NCBI RefSeq assembly: GCF_000189635.1
Contig: NW_002476335.1
Coordinates: 434,001 to 498,000 of the forward strand
Length of the DNA: 64,000 bases
Source of the DNA: Tetrahymena thermophila SB210
Lineage: Eukaryota > Ciliophora > Oligohymenophorea > Hymenostomatida > Tetrahymenidae
Reading direction: 5' to 3'
Shown here: one piece after another, positions 1 through 13,052 of the stretch
Position numbering within the stretch: position 1 is the first letter of the stretch
How the letters are laid out: each line of letters opens with the position of its first letter
Program-made: the position numbers and the translations under genes
Notes under the pieces: model-generated
What the model saw: the letters and a program-made list of their open reading frames with translations, nothing else
Database searches by the model: none
Told to the model about the DNA's origin: nothing

Positions 1-614
1 ATTTGAATACTATTTAAGGTTAGTATTTAAATATTATTTTAATATTCTTTCGATTTGATTTTCTTTATTTGAATAGATTCAATATATCATTCACTCATTA
101 ATTGTATTCTTAAAATTAGTTTTTGATAAATTATTTGAAATAATATCATTTTACATTAAACAATTTTGAATTTATTTAACAACAAGGATATTTGGTTAAA
201 ATTGTATTCTATCATAAAAAAATAAATAGTCTAATATATTTTTACTAAAAATTTTTATTTAAGTCAAAACAAAATTAGCTAAATAAAATTTAAATATTAA
301 AAATTTTGTGAATTGAATTAATAAGATTATTTTATTTTTATTTTTTTTTGACAAAAATATGTTAATGATGTATTACTTTGAATAGTTTATTTGGATGATT
401 AATATTCGCATGATATAAATTAGTTTTACTGCTCTGTATTCATTAAATTAGAATCAAATGTGTACTTAACCCCTACCTACTAAAATAAATTAGCAGAGAA
501 AATTGACGGGTTAATAAAAACAAAAACGCTTGTAGAATAAAAAATAAATAAAATTAGTGATAAAAAACAATAATTTGTTAAATAACTGTTAATAATAAAA
601 TTATTTGTATAAAT
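1..614. other. AT-rich leader region without a recognised gene
   Basis: Very AT-rich sequence upstream of the gene starting at 615. I see no frame with protein-like composition and no RNA motif. It presumably holds the 5' flank of that gene. Confidence 0.5.
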
Positions 615-3053
615 ATGAACTAATAATTTATAAATAGATAGTACCAGCTAAGAACCATTCCCAATAATCAATAGCAAGGTTATAACTTAGCCATTAACTC
701 TATTCCTAGCTATACACCATTACTACATGGAAGCTCTAAGTTAAACAATATACCACCATTTTAGCAAGTTTAAAATTAATAAAAATTAAATTAACCGCAA
801 CTAATGATGAGTCCTGGACCTAATTAAAAGCATTTCCTGTAAAATGTACCTTTGGTACAAAGTTTACCATAGAATTATACAACCTCATTTAACTTTAGTC
901 CTTAGTAAACACAAAAGGTAACTACTTAGAAAACACTTTCACCGAACTAAGTAATGAGCAATACATCATCTGCAAATTTTTATTCTAGCAACAAAGAATA
1001 GTAATAAAATGCATTAAATAATTTAACTTAGCAACATATTTAATCAATAAATAATGCCTATTCGAGCAGTAAGCAGTTATTTCTTTCTCCTAGCAACACA
1101 CACTCAAACTCTTCCTAAAAGGACTAAGAAAAATCTCAAGAAAACAACTAAAACCAAAAAAATTCTGAGTAAAATAGGCCTAACTCTTAAGGTTCAAATA
1201 ATAATGAAATATTAAATACTCAGCCTTCAACCAAAACTAACTCTGTAAATTAAAGCTAATTCTAAAAATAGTAACAATTTCCATAAGTTCAAAAAACTCC
1301 AGATAGAGCAACATAAAAATCACCAAATTTTAGTTACTTAAGCCCCTCATTATTTTATTTGTCTGAAAAAAAAGTTGAATAAGCAGTAAATTCAGCAGGG
1401 AATTTAAAATAAACTCAGAATTAGTAAAAACCTAGTGGATTTAATAGCCCAACATAAAAATTTAATACAGAAAATATAGAGATTCAATAGTCTTAGCATT
1501 AAAATGTAAATAGTACAAAAAAAGAAGATAAATATTACTTAAATACACTGTAATCAATAGTATAAAAACCATAAAATTAAATTTAGACGTAAAAAGATTA
1601 AAGCTAATTAATTTTATAGACAAAGACTACTTTAAATGACTCTAAAGACGATTAAACGATAAATGAAGAAGGTGAAGTTCTCTAAATATCTTAAGCTCCT
1701 AAACTAGCTTAAAACGATATCTCCAAGCAAGGATAGTCAAATTTAAAAATTTATAAGAACAATTTAATAGAACAAAAAAAGCTAAAAATTCCTTTAGAAT
1801 TAACTTACGATGGTAACTAAATAATAGAAGGTAATTAGATTTAATGTTAGGCTAAAAGCAATTATGCAAGTATTTAAACTAACACACTTACAGAAACCAA
1901 TGACAGATATCCTGATAGCCTATATTATACCAGATCTACTCAAAATTAAATAAATTAATCTAGATAAAAAATATTAAGTATAAGGGAAGAGGAGTCAGAT
2001 TTGATTAACAATCTGAGAGAGCAAATAAAGTAGCTAACACATGAAAACACTAATTTAAAGAAAGAATTATTTGATTAAAGATAAGAATATAAAATATTAT
2101 AAAGCAGTCATTATGAATTAGAAAGGAAGTACATTTACCTGCAGAATTAAATTGTACTACCTACTAGCAGTTGCAATAGTTCTTTGATAATATTCTAAGA
2201 AGATAAAAATTAATAAATTTTGTACGACATTGCTAATAATTGCAGCTCTTTGACAAAAATATAAAGCAAGAATTCATTCACGTATCCTTATAACTAAAAT
2301 AGTAACAGCTAACTGAATAAAATGAGCTTTAAGAGAGAAGCTTCACCAACAAATCCTGAATATATCCACTAATCCTAAAATCAATAAACCATCAATAAAT
2401 AATTCTTCTCTCCTTAAGCAAATACAAACAATAATAATCTAGAACATAATAGTTAGTTATATAATTCCATTAATATAGATAGCTAATTATTTTCATCTAA
2501 TTTGCCAAGCTATATTTAAAAAAATAACTAAAATTTCCAATAAAATCGTGAAGAAGATTACAATTACAAGAAAGTTAACAACAGCAAATTAGATGGAGGT
2601 TCCTCTAAAGTAGCTAATTTCGTGTAAAACAAATCAAAAACCTAAGAAGAATAATAAAATAATTAGTTTATCAATAGTAAAATTAATCTAAACAAGGTAT
2701 ATCAATAGGATATGACTAATTCACATACTTAATATTAAATTAATTAAATATTTAATATATAAAGTGAAAGATCATATTTAAATGAACAATATACTTAATA
2801 AAAATCGCCTTCTTCAAACCAAGCAAATAAATAACCAGAATATATTTCAAAAACCCCAACTACTACTAATAACAATAATAATAATAATAATAATAAGATT
2901 TCAAACAACTATTCTTAACTAGACATTCAAGAAGCTATAAAAAAAGCTGATGAAATACTAAGAAAAAGCCATTACGTTCCAAATTAAACAAATTAAAATG
3001 ATTTTGTGATAAAACGTGCAACTACATAGTACATTTAATAACCACATAAGTGA
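615..3053 (+). CDS. Q/N/S-rich protein with central coiled coil
   Basis: A single open frame of 812 codons with TAA and TAG as Gln, from ATG to TGA with no internal TGA and no obvious intron. The first ~450 residues and the last ~250 are low-complexity and rich in Gln, Asn and Ser. Residues about 455-520 are different: a charged heptad-like stretch (EEESDLINNLREQIKQL and the following LKKEL, YELERKYIYLQ) that reads as a coiled coil. A run of about nine Asn (AAT codons) lies near residue 755. No catalytic motif, signal peptide or membrane segment is visible. I do not recognise the family. The composition suggests a scaffold or cytoskeleton-associated protein, but that is inference only. Confidence 0.8.
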
Positions 3054-3885
3054 AACTAATATTTTAAAAATTTTTAATTTTAAATAGCTTATTAAGCTAA
3101 ATTTTCATATATAAAGTGTATTAATTGTAAATTTTATTTGTATTGCGCAAATTTGATATAAAAAAATTATTAAAAGATTCTATTTTTATTAATTTTTAAA
3201 TACTTTCAATGTATATATATAGGTGAGCTATTCAAAATTATTAAAAAAATTAAAATAATTTTATTCGAAAATTATATTGAATTTAAAGCTCATTAAAAAA
3301 TATTTTAAAATTCATTTGTAATTTTAAAAGAATAAATGAGATTAAAGCAAAAATGAATGGTTTATTAATGGATAACTTGCGCTTTGAGCAAATCAATTTG
3401 AATTTTGAAAATTGAATTTTAACTTGAATATGAGTTGTTTAATAATTAAATTCAAAATATATTGAAAATATATTGGGAAGAATAATAAAATTATTAATTA
3501 GCTTAAATGCTTTGATCACTGATATTGAATTTTGATATAACCTTGCTTATTAATTGTCAATAGAATCTATGAAATTTAATATACAATTGAAAGAAAAAGA
3601 AAAAAAAGATAATTAAAAAAATTTTTAAGAAAATACAAAAGTTGCCTTATTAGAATAAACTAAAAAAGGGAAAAAATAAATAGTGAATTATTGAATAATA
3701 AGCAAATAGGATTTATATTTAGCAAGCTTTACATAGTTACATACATAAATATCTTATTTTCTTTATTTATTTTTCTACCAATAACAAACAAATTCCATTA
3801 GTTAACATTATCAAAAACTTATTGTTAAGCAAAAATCATCCATCATAACATTATCTATTTATTGTTAAAATAATAACCAAAAAAA
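3054..3885. other. Intergenic, no gene seen
   Basis: AT-rich spacer between two genes in the same direction. It presumably contains the 3' end of the first transcript and the promoter of the second. No protein-like frame or RNA motif noticed. Confidence 0.5.
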
Positions 3886-5685
3886 ATGAATACTACTTTA
3901 AATAAATACAATAATTTATACCAAAAAATTGTTCAAGGCTCTCACCATAATCACATGTTTGATGAAGAGTATTACGCAGATGAAGACATAAGTAATGACA
4001 TCGCTCTATAGGCTATTCTACGCAATAAAAAATTATGTGGTCCTGTTCTCTATACCACCACATTTGGATTTAAAAACAATATTTAATTACAGGGCTAGCA
4101 AAGCAAAATATCATAAACATAAAAATCTTTCGGGGCTATGTCAAACAAATAATAAAAAAACGGGGCTTTCACATACGATAGTTTAAAGCAAAAGATCATA
4201 CTAAAAGATATTATTTCAGATGCAGCTTCGACTATTAAAGCTCCCGTAGCTACTCGAATTGTAGAGTATAATCTTTAATCTAAATAAATTAAAGATACAA
4301 ATATTCATGACTTGATTAATAATTTAGACTACTTTAGTTAGTTTTCCATAAAAGAACTTATTTTGAATCTTTCATAGAACCCTTTATGCGATAATGGATT
4401 CGTCTAGTTAATTAATCACCTCCCTATATTCACTACTGCAGAATTAATCACAATTAATCTTGAAAACACTCATATCACAGATCACTCTCTACGTTCTCTA
4501 AATAGAATCTCTGGACATTTTGAAAATTTAAAAGAAATGTAGTTATTGCTCAAAAAGACTTTAATCACAGAGAAATAATCATTCACTCTTGTTGATACTT
4601 TTAACAATAATGGAATCGATCTAGAAGTTAGTTGTGATTTTGATAAAGTCAATATTTACTCATCTGAAGTTTCACAAAACGCTAAGCAAGGTGTAGAAAT
4701 GACTTAATCCAATATTAGCAACTCTTCAAATGTAAGCAATTTAAGTAGAGCAAACTCAAAGCTTCAATCTAAAATAAATGACAAAATTACTACTTAAGTA
4801 TTTAGTACTGGATCTTTTTCTTAAACTAATATAGGATCTTCAGAAATGAATGTATAACCCTTTTCATCTTACTACGGTAATATGACTTTACAATAATAAT
4901 AATCTTTATAATAATAGACCAATTCCTTCCAATAAAATTTCAATAAATCTTCTCTAGGCAGTAACTTAGGTATGTCATCAAGTTAAATAAGCTAATCTCT
5001 ACAAGAAGAAGACGTTAAACGTAAAAGTCCAGAAGAATTAGCTGCAGAGAAGAACTATGAAGATGGGTATGGAAAAGGTTTTAAAATTCTTATGGGATTA
5101 GGATATAAAGTGGGTAAAGGTCTAGGAAAAAATGATTAAGGCATAACAGAGCCAGTTTAACCATAAAATAAAAGCAAATTTAAAGAGAATAATCAAAGTA
5201 AAGCAAGTATGGACTACTTTGAATCATTATCAAATAAAACTCAATCTTAGCAAGGTTTATCTAAAATGGTTAAATTTGAAAAGAAATCTACTCTAATAAT
5301 CAACTAAAAACCTACTGATTAAGATACAGAAGATGACAATACATCACCATCGACATCTAGTAATTCAAAAATAGAGTAAATGGAGCTCTAAAAAACTTCA
5401 TCCTAGTCAAAGGGCTCTGCAAATATAAAACAAAATAATAATCTCTCTCCATTTAATCAATATTAAGGAATTAACATGTATGGAAATCCAAATCAATAAT
5501 AGCTTTTGCATTAAAACATTTCAACAAGCCCATTTATTGGAAATAATTAATAACCATAACAACAACTTCTCATGAGTTAGTAGTAGTAATAATAATAAAT
5601 GCATAATTAAATGTAAATGCATCAATAATAAACACCCTTAAATTAATATGTAGCAATGTAGCTTCATCCATCAAGGATGATGTGA
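3886..5685 (+). CDS. G-patch domain protein
   Basis: 599 codons from ATG to TGA in one exon. A G-patch lies at about residues 394-425: GYGKGFKILMGLGYKVGKGL followed by GKNDQGITEPV. The Gly spacing and the 'GLGKN.QGI..P' signature match G-patches of splicing factors such as TFIP11. G-patches bind and stimulate DEAH-box RNA helicases, so a role in pre-mRNA splicing or ribosome assembly is likely. Before it, about residues 130-230 contain leucine-rich-repeat-like helix/strand pairs (ELITINLENTHITDHSLRSL). The C-terminus is low-complexity and Gln-rich, with a long Q/M/H tract (runs of TAA, TAG and CAA). Placement of the G-patch after an LRR-like region and before a poly-Gln tail does not match TFIP11, so orthology is not claimed. 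Confidence 0.88.
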
Positions 5686-6773
5686 TTTTCCCATCCATAT
5701 CATTATATTTAAATTTCAATTGAATGACCATGTTAACTATTTCATTAATTAATTAATAAAAAAAATAAAAAAGATTTTTGGTATATTTTAAAAGCCATAA
5801 AACTTTCAAAAGATTGATATTGAATTATCAAAAAAAAATGCTACTATATTTCAAAGAGTAATTTACACTGAATTAATAGCTTTACTAAAGCAATTTTTAG
5901 TAATAATATTTATAATTTAGAGTTTCAATTTATTTTTAAAAAATTAAATAAATAAATAATATATAATTTAATTTATCTATAAGAATATTTCTATCTACAT
6001 TTACTAGTTAGCTAATCATAAATATAAATTAATTACTCATTTCTTATTAATTTTCAAAAAATCTATCTTTATCATTTGCTAAATATCAAAAGTATAATTT
6101 ATTATAAAAATAACAATTTTTAAAATTCTTTTTAAATATCTAAAATAAATTTTGGAATAATTTTACAAAATTAATTGAATTGGGAAACTTAAATTCCTAA
6201 AAAAATTTAATTGTTATATTTAGATGTAAATTTGATATTATAATCTTTCTTTTTATAAATTATAAAACTAAATTCAATTATTCTTCTAAGTTATAAAAAA
6301 TTAAGTTAAGTATTTAGTTTAGCTATATATGTGTTCAAGTAATCAAATTTTTTATCTATTTATTAGTTTAATACTAAACAGATATTTTTACTTTATATTT
6401 TTAATTTATCTCAAAAATTGCTTAACAAACAAAAGTTTATTAAAGTTTAGTTTAATTTTAGAATTAAATTTAATAATAGCTTAATGTATTAATTTAATAT
6501 TTAAATACTTTCTAAATGACATCTTCTTTTATTAAACTCATACTTGAATTAAATTATCACTTTTTACAATTTAATAAAATAATTAAATATTGAATTAACA
6601 TAAATTCTTTGATTTAATCTCCTTCTGTCAAGAAATTTCATATTTTATAAGAAATAAATTTTATTAAATAAAGATTGATAGTTTTTGTTAATTTTAAATT
6701 TGATAATATGATATTAACAAAATAAATGTAAAATTTACAAATTTTTATTTTAATCAATTAATTTATTATTGGT
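5686..6773. other. Convergent intergenic region, no gene seen
   Basis: About 1.1 kb of AT-rich sequence between the 3' ends of the G-patch gene (+) and the coiled-coil/ARM-like gene (-). Both transcripts should terminate here. No coding or RNA signal recognised. Confidence 0.5.
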
Positions 6774-9700
6774 TCATTCTAAATTTTGCAAAATAGTACG
6801 AAGATTTGCAACTAAGAATTCACCATCTTCTTTAGAATATTCAGCTTCAACAAGCTTATTTTTAAATATTTATATTTATTTAGATGTAAGCCTTTCTTTT
6901 AAGTTACTGTTATGATAGGATATTCTCTAAATAATCACAGAGAGTTTTTCGCAAATATTATAATTATTTGAATACTTTTCGAATATTACTATAAGTTTTG
7001 AAATAACATTATCTTCACTAATGTCTTAAATAAATTGATTGTAGTGAGACCCATTCGTACACATACTCCACATTAAATTTGTGCTTAGTTCTATGAGCAA
7101 AGCATCATCTTTGCTTTAAATCATGCGCCAGACAAGTATCTCTACAAATCCTATATTAATTATGTAGCTACGTAAAAAGTCATTTAAATTCTCATTTTCA
7201 TTACTGATGTCGATCAATATTGATTATATAGCATTTATGCTTTCTTTGCTTATAACTTAAAGTATTAAAGTCATAATTTACAAATCTATTCTTGTCATTA
7301 GTGTATATTTTTAATTTTCAAATTATAGACTTTTTGACCCAGCATTGCTCTTTTCATTAGCAGCAGAGTTTTCAGTAAAATCAAATACCATTGCTAAACC
7401 TTAATTATTTTGAGCTTTTCCTTGTTACTCTTAGCTTGAATTAGGCACTTTTCTTTTTAACAAAAGCTCTGAATGATCCATATATTATTTAAATACTTAG
7501 AGCATCTCTTTTTAGACATCTTCATTAGAGAATAATTAGAAGCTAACACTTGAAGTTTATCCACTTAATCTAGATAATGCAGTGTTATTCTTTTCTCCAG
7601 TTGTCGATTTTTTAGGAATCACTTTTATCTTTCTCTTCCAAAATGCTGTTTGTGGGATAAAAGTTAACTCTGTAGGTTTTTTTGGATTCATCATAATTTC
7701 ATTAATGTGGTCTTAGTGAGATTTAATAATATTCCTTGTACTTTCAAGTATTTCTTCTGAAAGAATAGAATTTTGCATTGGTTTTTTATTTTATTTTTAA
7801 TATTGTGTATATCTAAATTTGAAGCTAATAGCTCTAAACATGAGATCAACTATCCCATAAAGATGCTTGGGGCTGCATTATTTTACTAAAAGAGAAGGAA
7901 TAATTTCAACAAGATTACTAACAAGATTATTAAAACATGGATAAAGAAATTCACCAACATCGATTTAAGAGTTTTTAGCAGCAGCAATACTTAAATCTAT
8001 GCAACTCTCACTTAATTGATGAATAGAATCATTTTAGCCTTTATTATTCATATTTATAATCAGTGGAAGAGTAGTCTTAATGTTATTCATTATTATTTAA
8101 ACTACACTCATCAATACTTTTACTTCTTCATCTGTTGTTGTACTAGCTCCCATAGGACCTATTGGACTCTTTTTCTTCAAAGCTGTACCTGTAGTAGATT
8201 GAGCTGTAGTGGAACTTCCTCCTATTTTCTTCTTACCTACTATTAATCCAGTATTTTGGCTTCCCTTTAAATCCGTGTTATTCCATTAATTAATTCCATT
8301 ATGAAGAGCTTAGTTTATTTCATTTATAGTTATTTCTCCCATTTTAAGCTCATCTTCATCCATTGAATCAATTTTAATAGGAGAAGGCATATCAGCGTTC
8401 TGGCCAACGTTAGAAGAAGCATTTCTCTTATTTGTTCCTTCTGATTATCTGAACTATGATTCAATTCTATAATATTTTTTAAAATAATTAAAAAACTATA
8501 AACTGCAATTCAGATAAAAATATATTAAAAAATAAATAAATAATACCCTGATTCTGAGTATGAAAGAGGAGCGTTAGCATCAGGACTGTGACTGACTCGT
8601 TATTATCTAAGATTATTTAATTATTACATATTACCTTGTAGTTCTTTTATATATTTTTCTAAATCTTTATGCTTCTTTAAGAGATTGTCATATTTCGACT
8701 AAAGAGTTGCATTTTTTTCTTGTTCTATAACATATTTCTTTTCTAAATCTTAGGTTTTAATTTTTAAGAATTCAGCTTGTTTTTCTTAAGCAGCTAATTT
8801 TGATTTAAACTTGTCTGCATTTGCAGAAGAGTTAGATGTAATCTACTTAATTTCTTTTGATTTGGTTTCTATGATTTTCATTTTATTTTTGAGATTTCTT
8901 TCTAATTAAATAATTTTTTTGTTGACTTCAATACTTCTCTCTTTGACTGCTTCATCTAAACTGAAAATCATTACATCGTATTCTCCTTTCAATATACTCT
9001 TAAAATCTTATTCTTTTTACTTTAGATTCTGCTCACGTTCAATCAATGACTTTTCTTTTTTTGCAAGCTCTTTGCTTTTTTATTCTAAAATTTTGCTTAA
9101 ACTATTAATTTCTTAGAATATTTTCCTATTAATGTTATCCTTTTCTCTTTATTTTGAATCATTTTTTATTGATTAAGCTATGCTTGTGATTCTTTCTCTC
9201 AATCCACCATCTTTTGTGAAAATTTACAAAGCATTTAATGATATCTTTTCTTCGTCATTTGTTGTTAACTTTGTTTAAAGGATTTCTTCAAACTAGATCT
9301 TATCTATATCTTCATCAAATTTAACTATGTCTCCAAACTCACTTGCTATTAAGTCAAGGAAGTGTACAAAATAAATACTGTTATCAAAAGAATTGTAGTT
9401 TTAAGCAAAGTGCTTGATTAAAAATTGCTTTGTTTCCTAGTTGCTTATAACTTCCTCTATTTGCTCTATAAATTTTTCTCTCTATATTTCGTGTTCAAAG
9501 TGTTATTAATCTCTAAAGTTATAATTATTTAAATTAGGAGGAGATTACATTGATGATATGCTTTGTTATTTTTAAGAATATGTTAGTCCTGTAGTAGAAC
9601 TCTTTGCAGCTTATTCTGCACTCTATAGTGTTTTTTAATTATCATATAAGTAATATTAATTCTACTAGTAGCTATTATTGCTCACAAAACTTTCATTATT

Positions 9701-12049
9701 AGATTTCGTTTCAAATTTAGAAGTAAATTATCTCTCTTTTGAGTTTGGCAATTAATTATTTTCGTCTTGAGAATTATCTATGATCGAGTCTTATTGGAAT
9801 AAGTTTCTTTGTAATTTTTATCCTGCTAACATTTATTCTTATTGATTTTATTAAATTTGTACTTCGTTTTATTTTTATATGTAGAGGCTTTGCTCATCAA
9901 AATCTTGAGAAAGTGTTACAAATTTTTAAACTTGATTGTCTTATTCTTAATTGTAAACTTGCTTATTATTTAAGTTATCTAAATTATATTTTAAATTTTA
10001 TACATTTACTTATTATTGATTTAGGTTTTATTGGTGAGAATTTTAATGAGATGATGTATTTTATCTGTTGTTTTTACTTTAATTAAAATTATTCTTTTTT
10101 GCGAATAAATTATTTTATTGCTAAGCATTAAGCTTAATTTCACTGTTGGATATCGCACTTTAAGAGTATTCAGTTAACTCTTCTTAATTTTAAACAGGGC
10201 TTGTTTAATTTTAATGTTGAAAATTTTGATCTTAATATTAGTATTAAAAGTTGTTCATGTGACCTTGTTAATCCTAATACTCATGTTCCTCTACATTCTA
10301 AATATGGTCTAAAGCAGATATTTATGAAATTTCATTATTTTCATTGAGCTAATATGCCCCTATAGATTATCCTTTTTGATGAATTATGCTCTGATCATCT
10401 AAGAAATTACTCTTATTAATAACATTTTTTTCTTAAATGAATGAGTTCTTTTAGTTGATATTTATTGCATTATCAGTTTTTCTATCAGTTATATTATCTG
10501 TAAGAACATTACTAATATTAATATTGCTATTAGATTTATTATGAATAGGTAAAGGAGCAATATGCTAACTATTCTATCCGGAGCCTATAAATCTACCAAC
10601 CAAAATCATATTATTGTTATTTCTGCTACTATTGTAGATGGTTCTTGATATATTCTTTTTATCACTATTATCCAAACTCTTGTTGGGTTAGTTTCGAGAT
10701 TAATCATTTTCTATAAAAGAGTATCTGCTCTATAGAGTACTGTTTTAAAAGCGTGAATTTATTCCTAATACAGATTACTAGTTGTTGTTAACAAGTTACT
10801 CTGATTAATCCAGTCTTGATGCTCGAAGCATAGAAGATTAATTAGAAATATTATGTTCATCAATACTTGTATTATTTTATTAGGGTTAAGCAAAGTCCTA
10901 TTATATTTAGTAGTTATTTTACTGGTTTTAAAGAGAGTTTCCACTCATGTTAAGCTGCTTTTACCCACCATTCGAAGAATCTAAAAACTAATTAAGATGA
11001 TTTTCCCAAATTTTTGCCATTTTATTATTTTAATAATTGCTGCTTTCTTGAATTTAAGGACTTTTTTTTTCTATTAATTCATTATATAAAGAATTATTTT
11101 GTAAAATATTTTAATTCTTCTTTCCACCAATTATCAATCCAGCTGTTTTATTTGTTCCCTAATGTACGTTTAGTTTAGAATTAGATGATTCCAACTGATT
11201 AAATGCCTAAGAACTGTTGATACTGCTATTTACAGAGGCATGTTAATTTAGATTATTTTGTTAAACAGCACTATTGAAATTACTTGAGCTAACACTAGTA
11301 TTCATAAGCTTCTTTTTTACTTCTATCATTTTTAAGCGCGTATTAAGTTCTCTATCAAAAGACTATTCACTTTCAGTGTCTTCAAAATAATCCTTTTCTC
11401 TCAGCTTTCTTAATTAATCTGCAACTCCACTTTCTTCATTATTGCTGCTATCATAATTTTCAATATCTTCTATATCTTCTAAGCGATTTGTTCCATATTG
11501 CAAATTCGATTGTTTTAATTTTTTTTGTGTTGATTAAATTGAACTGTTTTGTGAACCACTCATATTAAAATTACTGCCTGCAGTTGTTAAAGGAATATTA
11601 GTTGACTCTGTTTTTCTTTCTATGTAAGTGCTTGGTTTTATACCTACTTTTTAGTCTGATAATATGTCAAACTTTTCACTTTAAATTGTATTGTCTTTTT
11701 GCTAGATCTAATTCATCATATTTTTATATCTTTACAAACTTTCAGTTAAGCTGTTTCCTTACTAATATCCTTTGCTCTGAGTAAATTCATAATTACTGTT
11801 ATTTGCTATTTGTGAATTCATAAGTGAGGAGTCATTTGAATATTGACCCATAAGAGCGCTTTAATTTTTTGAATTATTCTACTGAGAAGACTTAGTGCTT
11901 AGTCTAATTTTATCATCATTAAACCTTGGGCTTTCTACAGATTCTAAAGTAGGTCCTCCCTTTTTATTATGAGCAAAGGTCATATTTGACCCTTCATCTC
12001 CACCACTGTTATTTTCAGATTAAAATCTTGAGCTATTATTTGAATACAT
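6774..12049 (-). CDS. Large coiled-coil protein with helical ARM-like C-terminus
   Basis: Two exons: 12049-8547 and 8466-6774, with an 80-nt intron (8467-8546); 1731 codons, TGA stop. Residues 1 to ~830 are Asn/Gln/Ser-rich and look disordered. Residues ~838-930 form a compact helical region (EIQREKFIEQIEEVISNQ, then FVHFLDLIASEFGD). Residues ~930-1135 are a long charged coiled coil (SLIEREQNLKQKEQDFKSIL, DLEKKYVIEQEKNATLQSKY). After the intron the C-terminal ~400 residues consist of amphipathic helix pairs resembling ARM/HEAT repeats (SINAIQSILIDISNENENLN, then IELSTNLMWSMCTNGSHYNQ). The architecture suggests a structural or adaptor protein, possibly on microtubules, basal bodies or centrin-type structures. 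That is inference and I do not recognise the family. The gene is divergent from the AlkB-like gene at 13053. Confidence 0.85.
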
Positions 12050-13052
12050 ATAATTAATTTACTTATATTGCTAATTATATTAATTTTAAAAAATCAAAGT
12101 AGTTTGTTTGAATAATATAAATAATATTAAATTTGTTTTACCAATGCTTTTTTGAATTTACTTATCACACTCATATAATTTTTTAAAAAAAAGCTGGCAT
12201 CAAAAAGTAATTAATATCCTCCACAAAAGGGATTTAAATTTATTTAATTATTCACTTACTTTTGTCAATTAATATTATTTTTAATAAAAATTGCTTTATT
12301 TAAAATAATTTTTATTAAGTAAATTTATTTCTAAAAATGTTTAACTTTTTATAAGAGAAACAAAATCTTATATTTTATTTAAATGATTCCAATGTTTTTA
12401 TGTTACTAAGTAAAGCAATCTACATCTATTTAAAGCAAATATTAATTAAAATTAAATATACCAAAAAATTAAAATTATAATTTTATTTTTTTATCAAATT
12501 TTTAATTTATAAATTTTTTTTTCAAATTAAATTAAATTGATTTTATTTAAACTAAAAAAAAAAATACTTTTTAGGTTGATGTTTAATTATTTTTACTACC
12601 TTTTTCTTAATAAAACTTTAATTTAAAGCTGAAATGTCATAAATTATTTATTTAAATTAATTAAAATTCATGCTGAATTAAAATTATAATTTTATTTTTT
12701 TTCAAATTTTAAATTAAAATTTTTTTTTCAAATTAAATTAAATTGATTTTATTTAAACTAAAAAAAGAAATACTTTTTAGGTTGATATTTAATTATTTTT
12801 ACTACCTTTTTCTTAATAAAACTTAAATTTAAAGCTAACATGTCATAAGTTATTTGTTTAAATTAATTAAAATTAATGCTTTCTATAGCTTAAAGTAGAA
12901 TATAGTTTTATATATGTAGAAATTATTTTTATTTATATTTTTAAAGCTATGATGATATTTCTAGAAATTTAAATATTTTCAAAATCACATATTAATCTCA
13001 AAAATTATTATTTTAAGGCTTAATTTTATCAGTAGAAATTACAAATTCAACC
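12050..13052. other. Divergent intergenic region containing a tandem duplication
   Basis: One kilobase between two divergent start codons (12049 on minus, 13053 on plus), so it should hold both promoters. Nearly half of it is the duplicated block annotated separately. The rest is AT-rich with no coding signal. Confidence 0.5.
12467..12880. repeat. Imperfect tandem duplication, ~205 bp x 2
   Basis: Two head-to-tail copies, about 12467-12674 and 12676-12880. Both begin AATTAAAATTATAATTTTAT and share in order a T-run then CAAATTAAATTAAATTGATT, then TACTTTTTAGGTTGAT, then TTTACTACCTTTTTCTTAAT, and end near TTAATTAAAATT.ATGCT. They differ by scattered substitutions and small indels in the homopolymer runs, so the duplication is not brand new. 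It lies entirely in the shared upstream region of two divergent genes. Confidence 0.85.

Noticed and set aside
615..3053. Genes full of TAA/TAG codons interpreted as pseudogenes
   Set aside because: The pattern is uniform across recognisable enzymes such as MsrA, Rho and kinases, where TAA/TAG fall at plausible Gln sites and TGA marks every end. It is the ciliate code, not decay.
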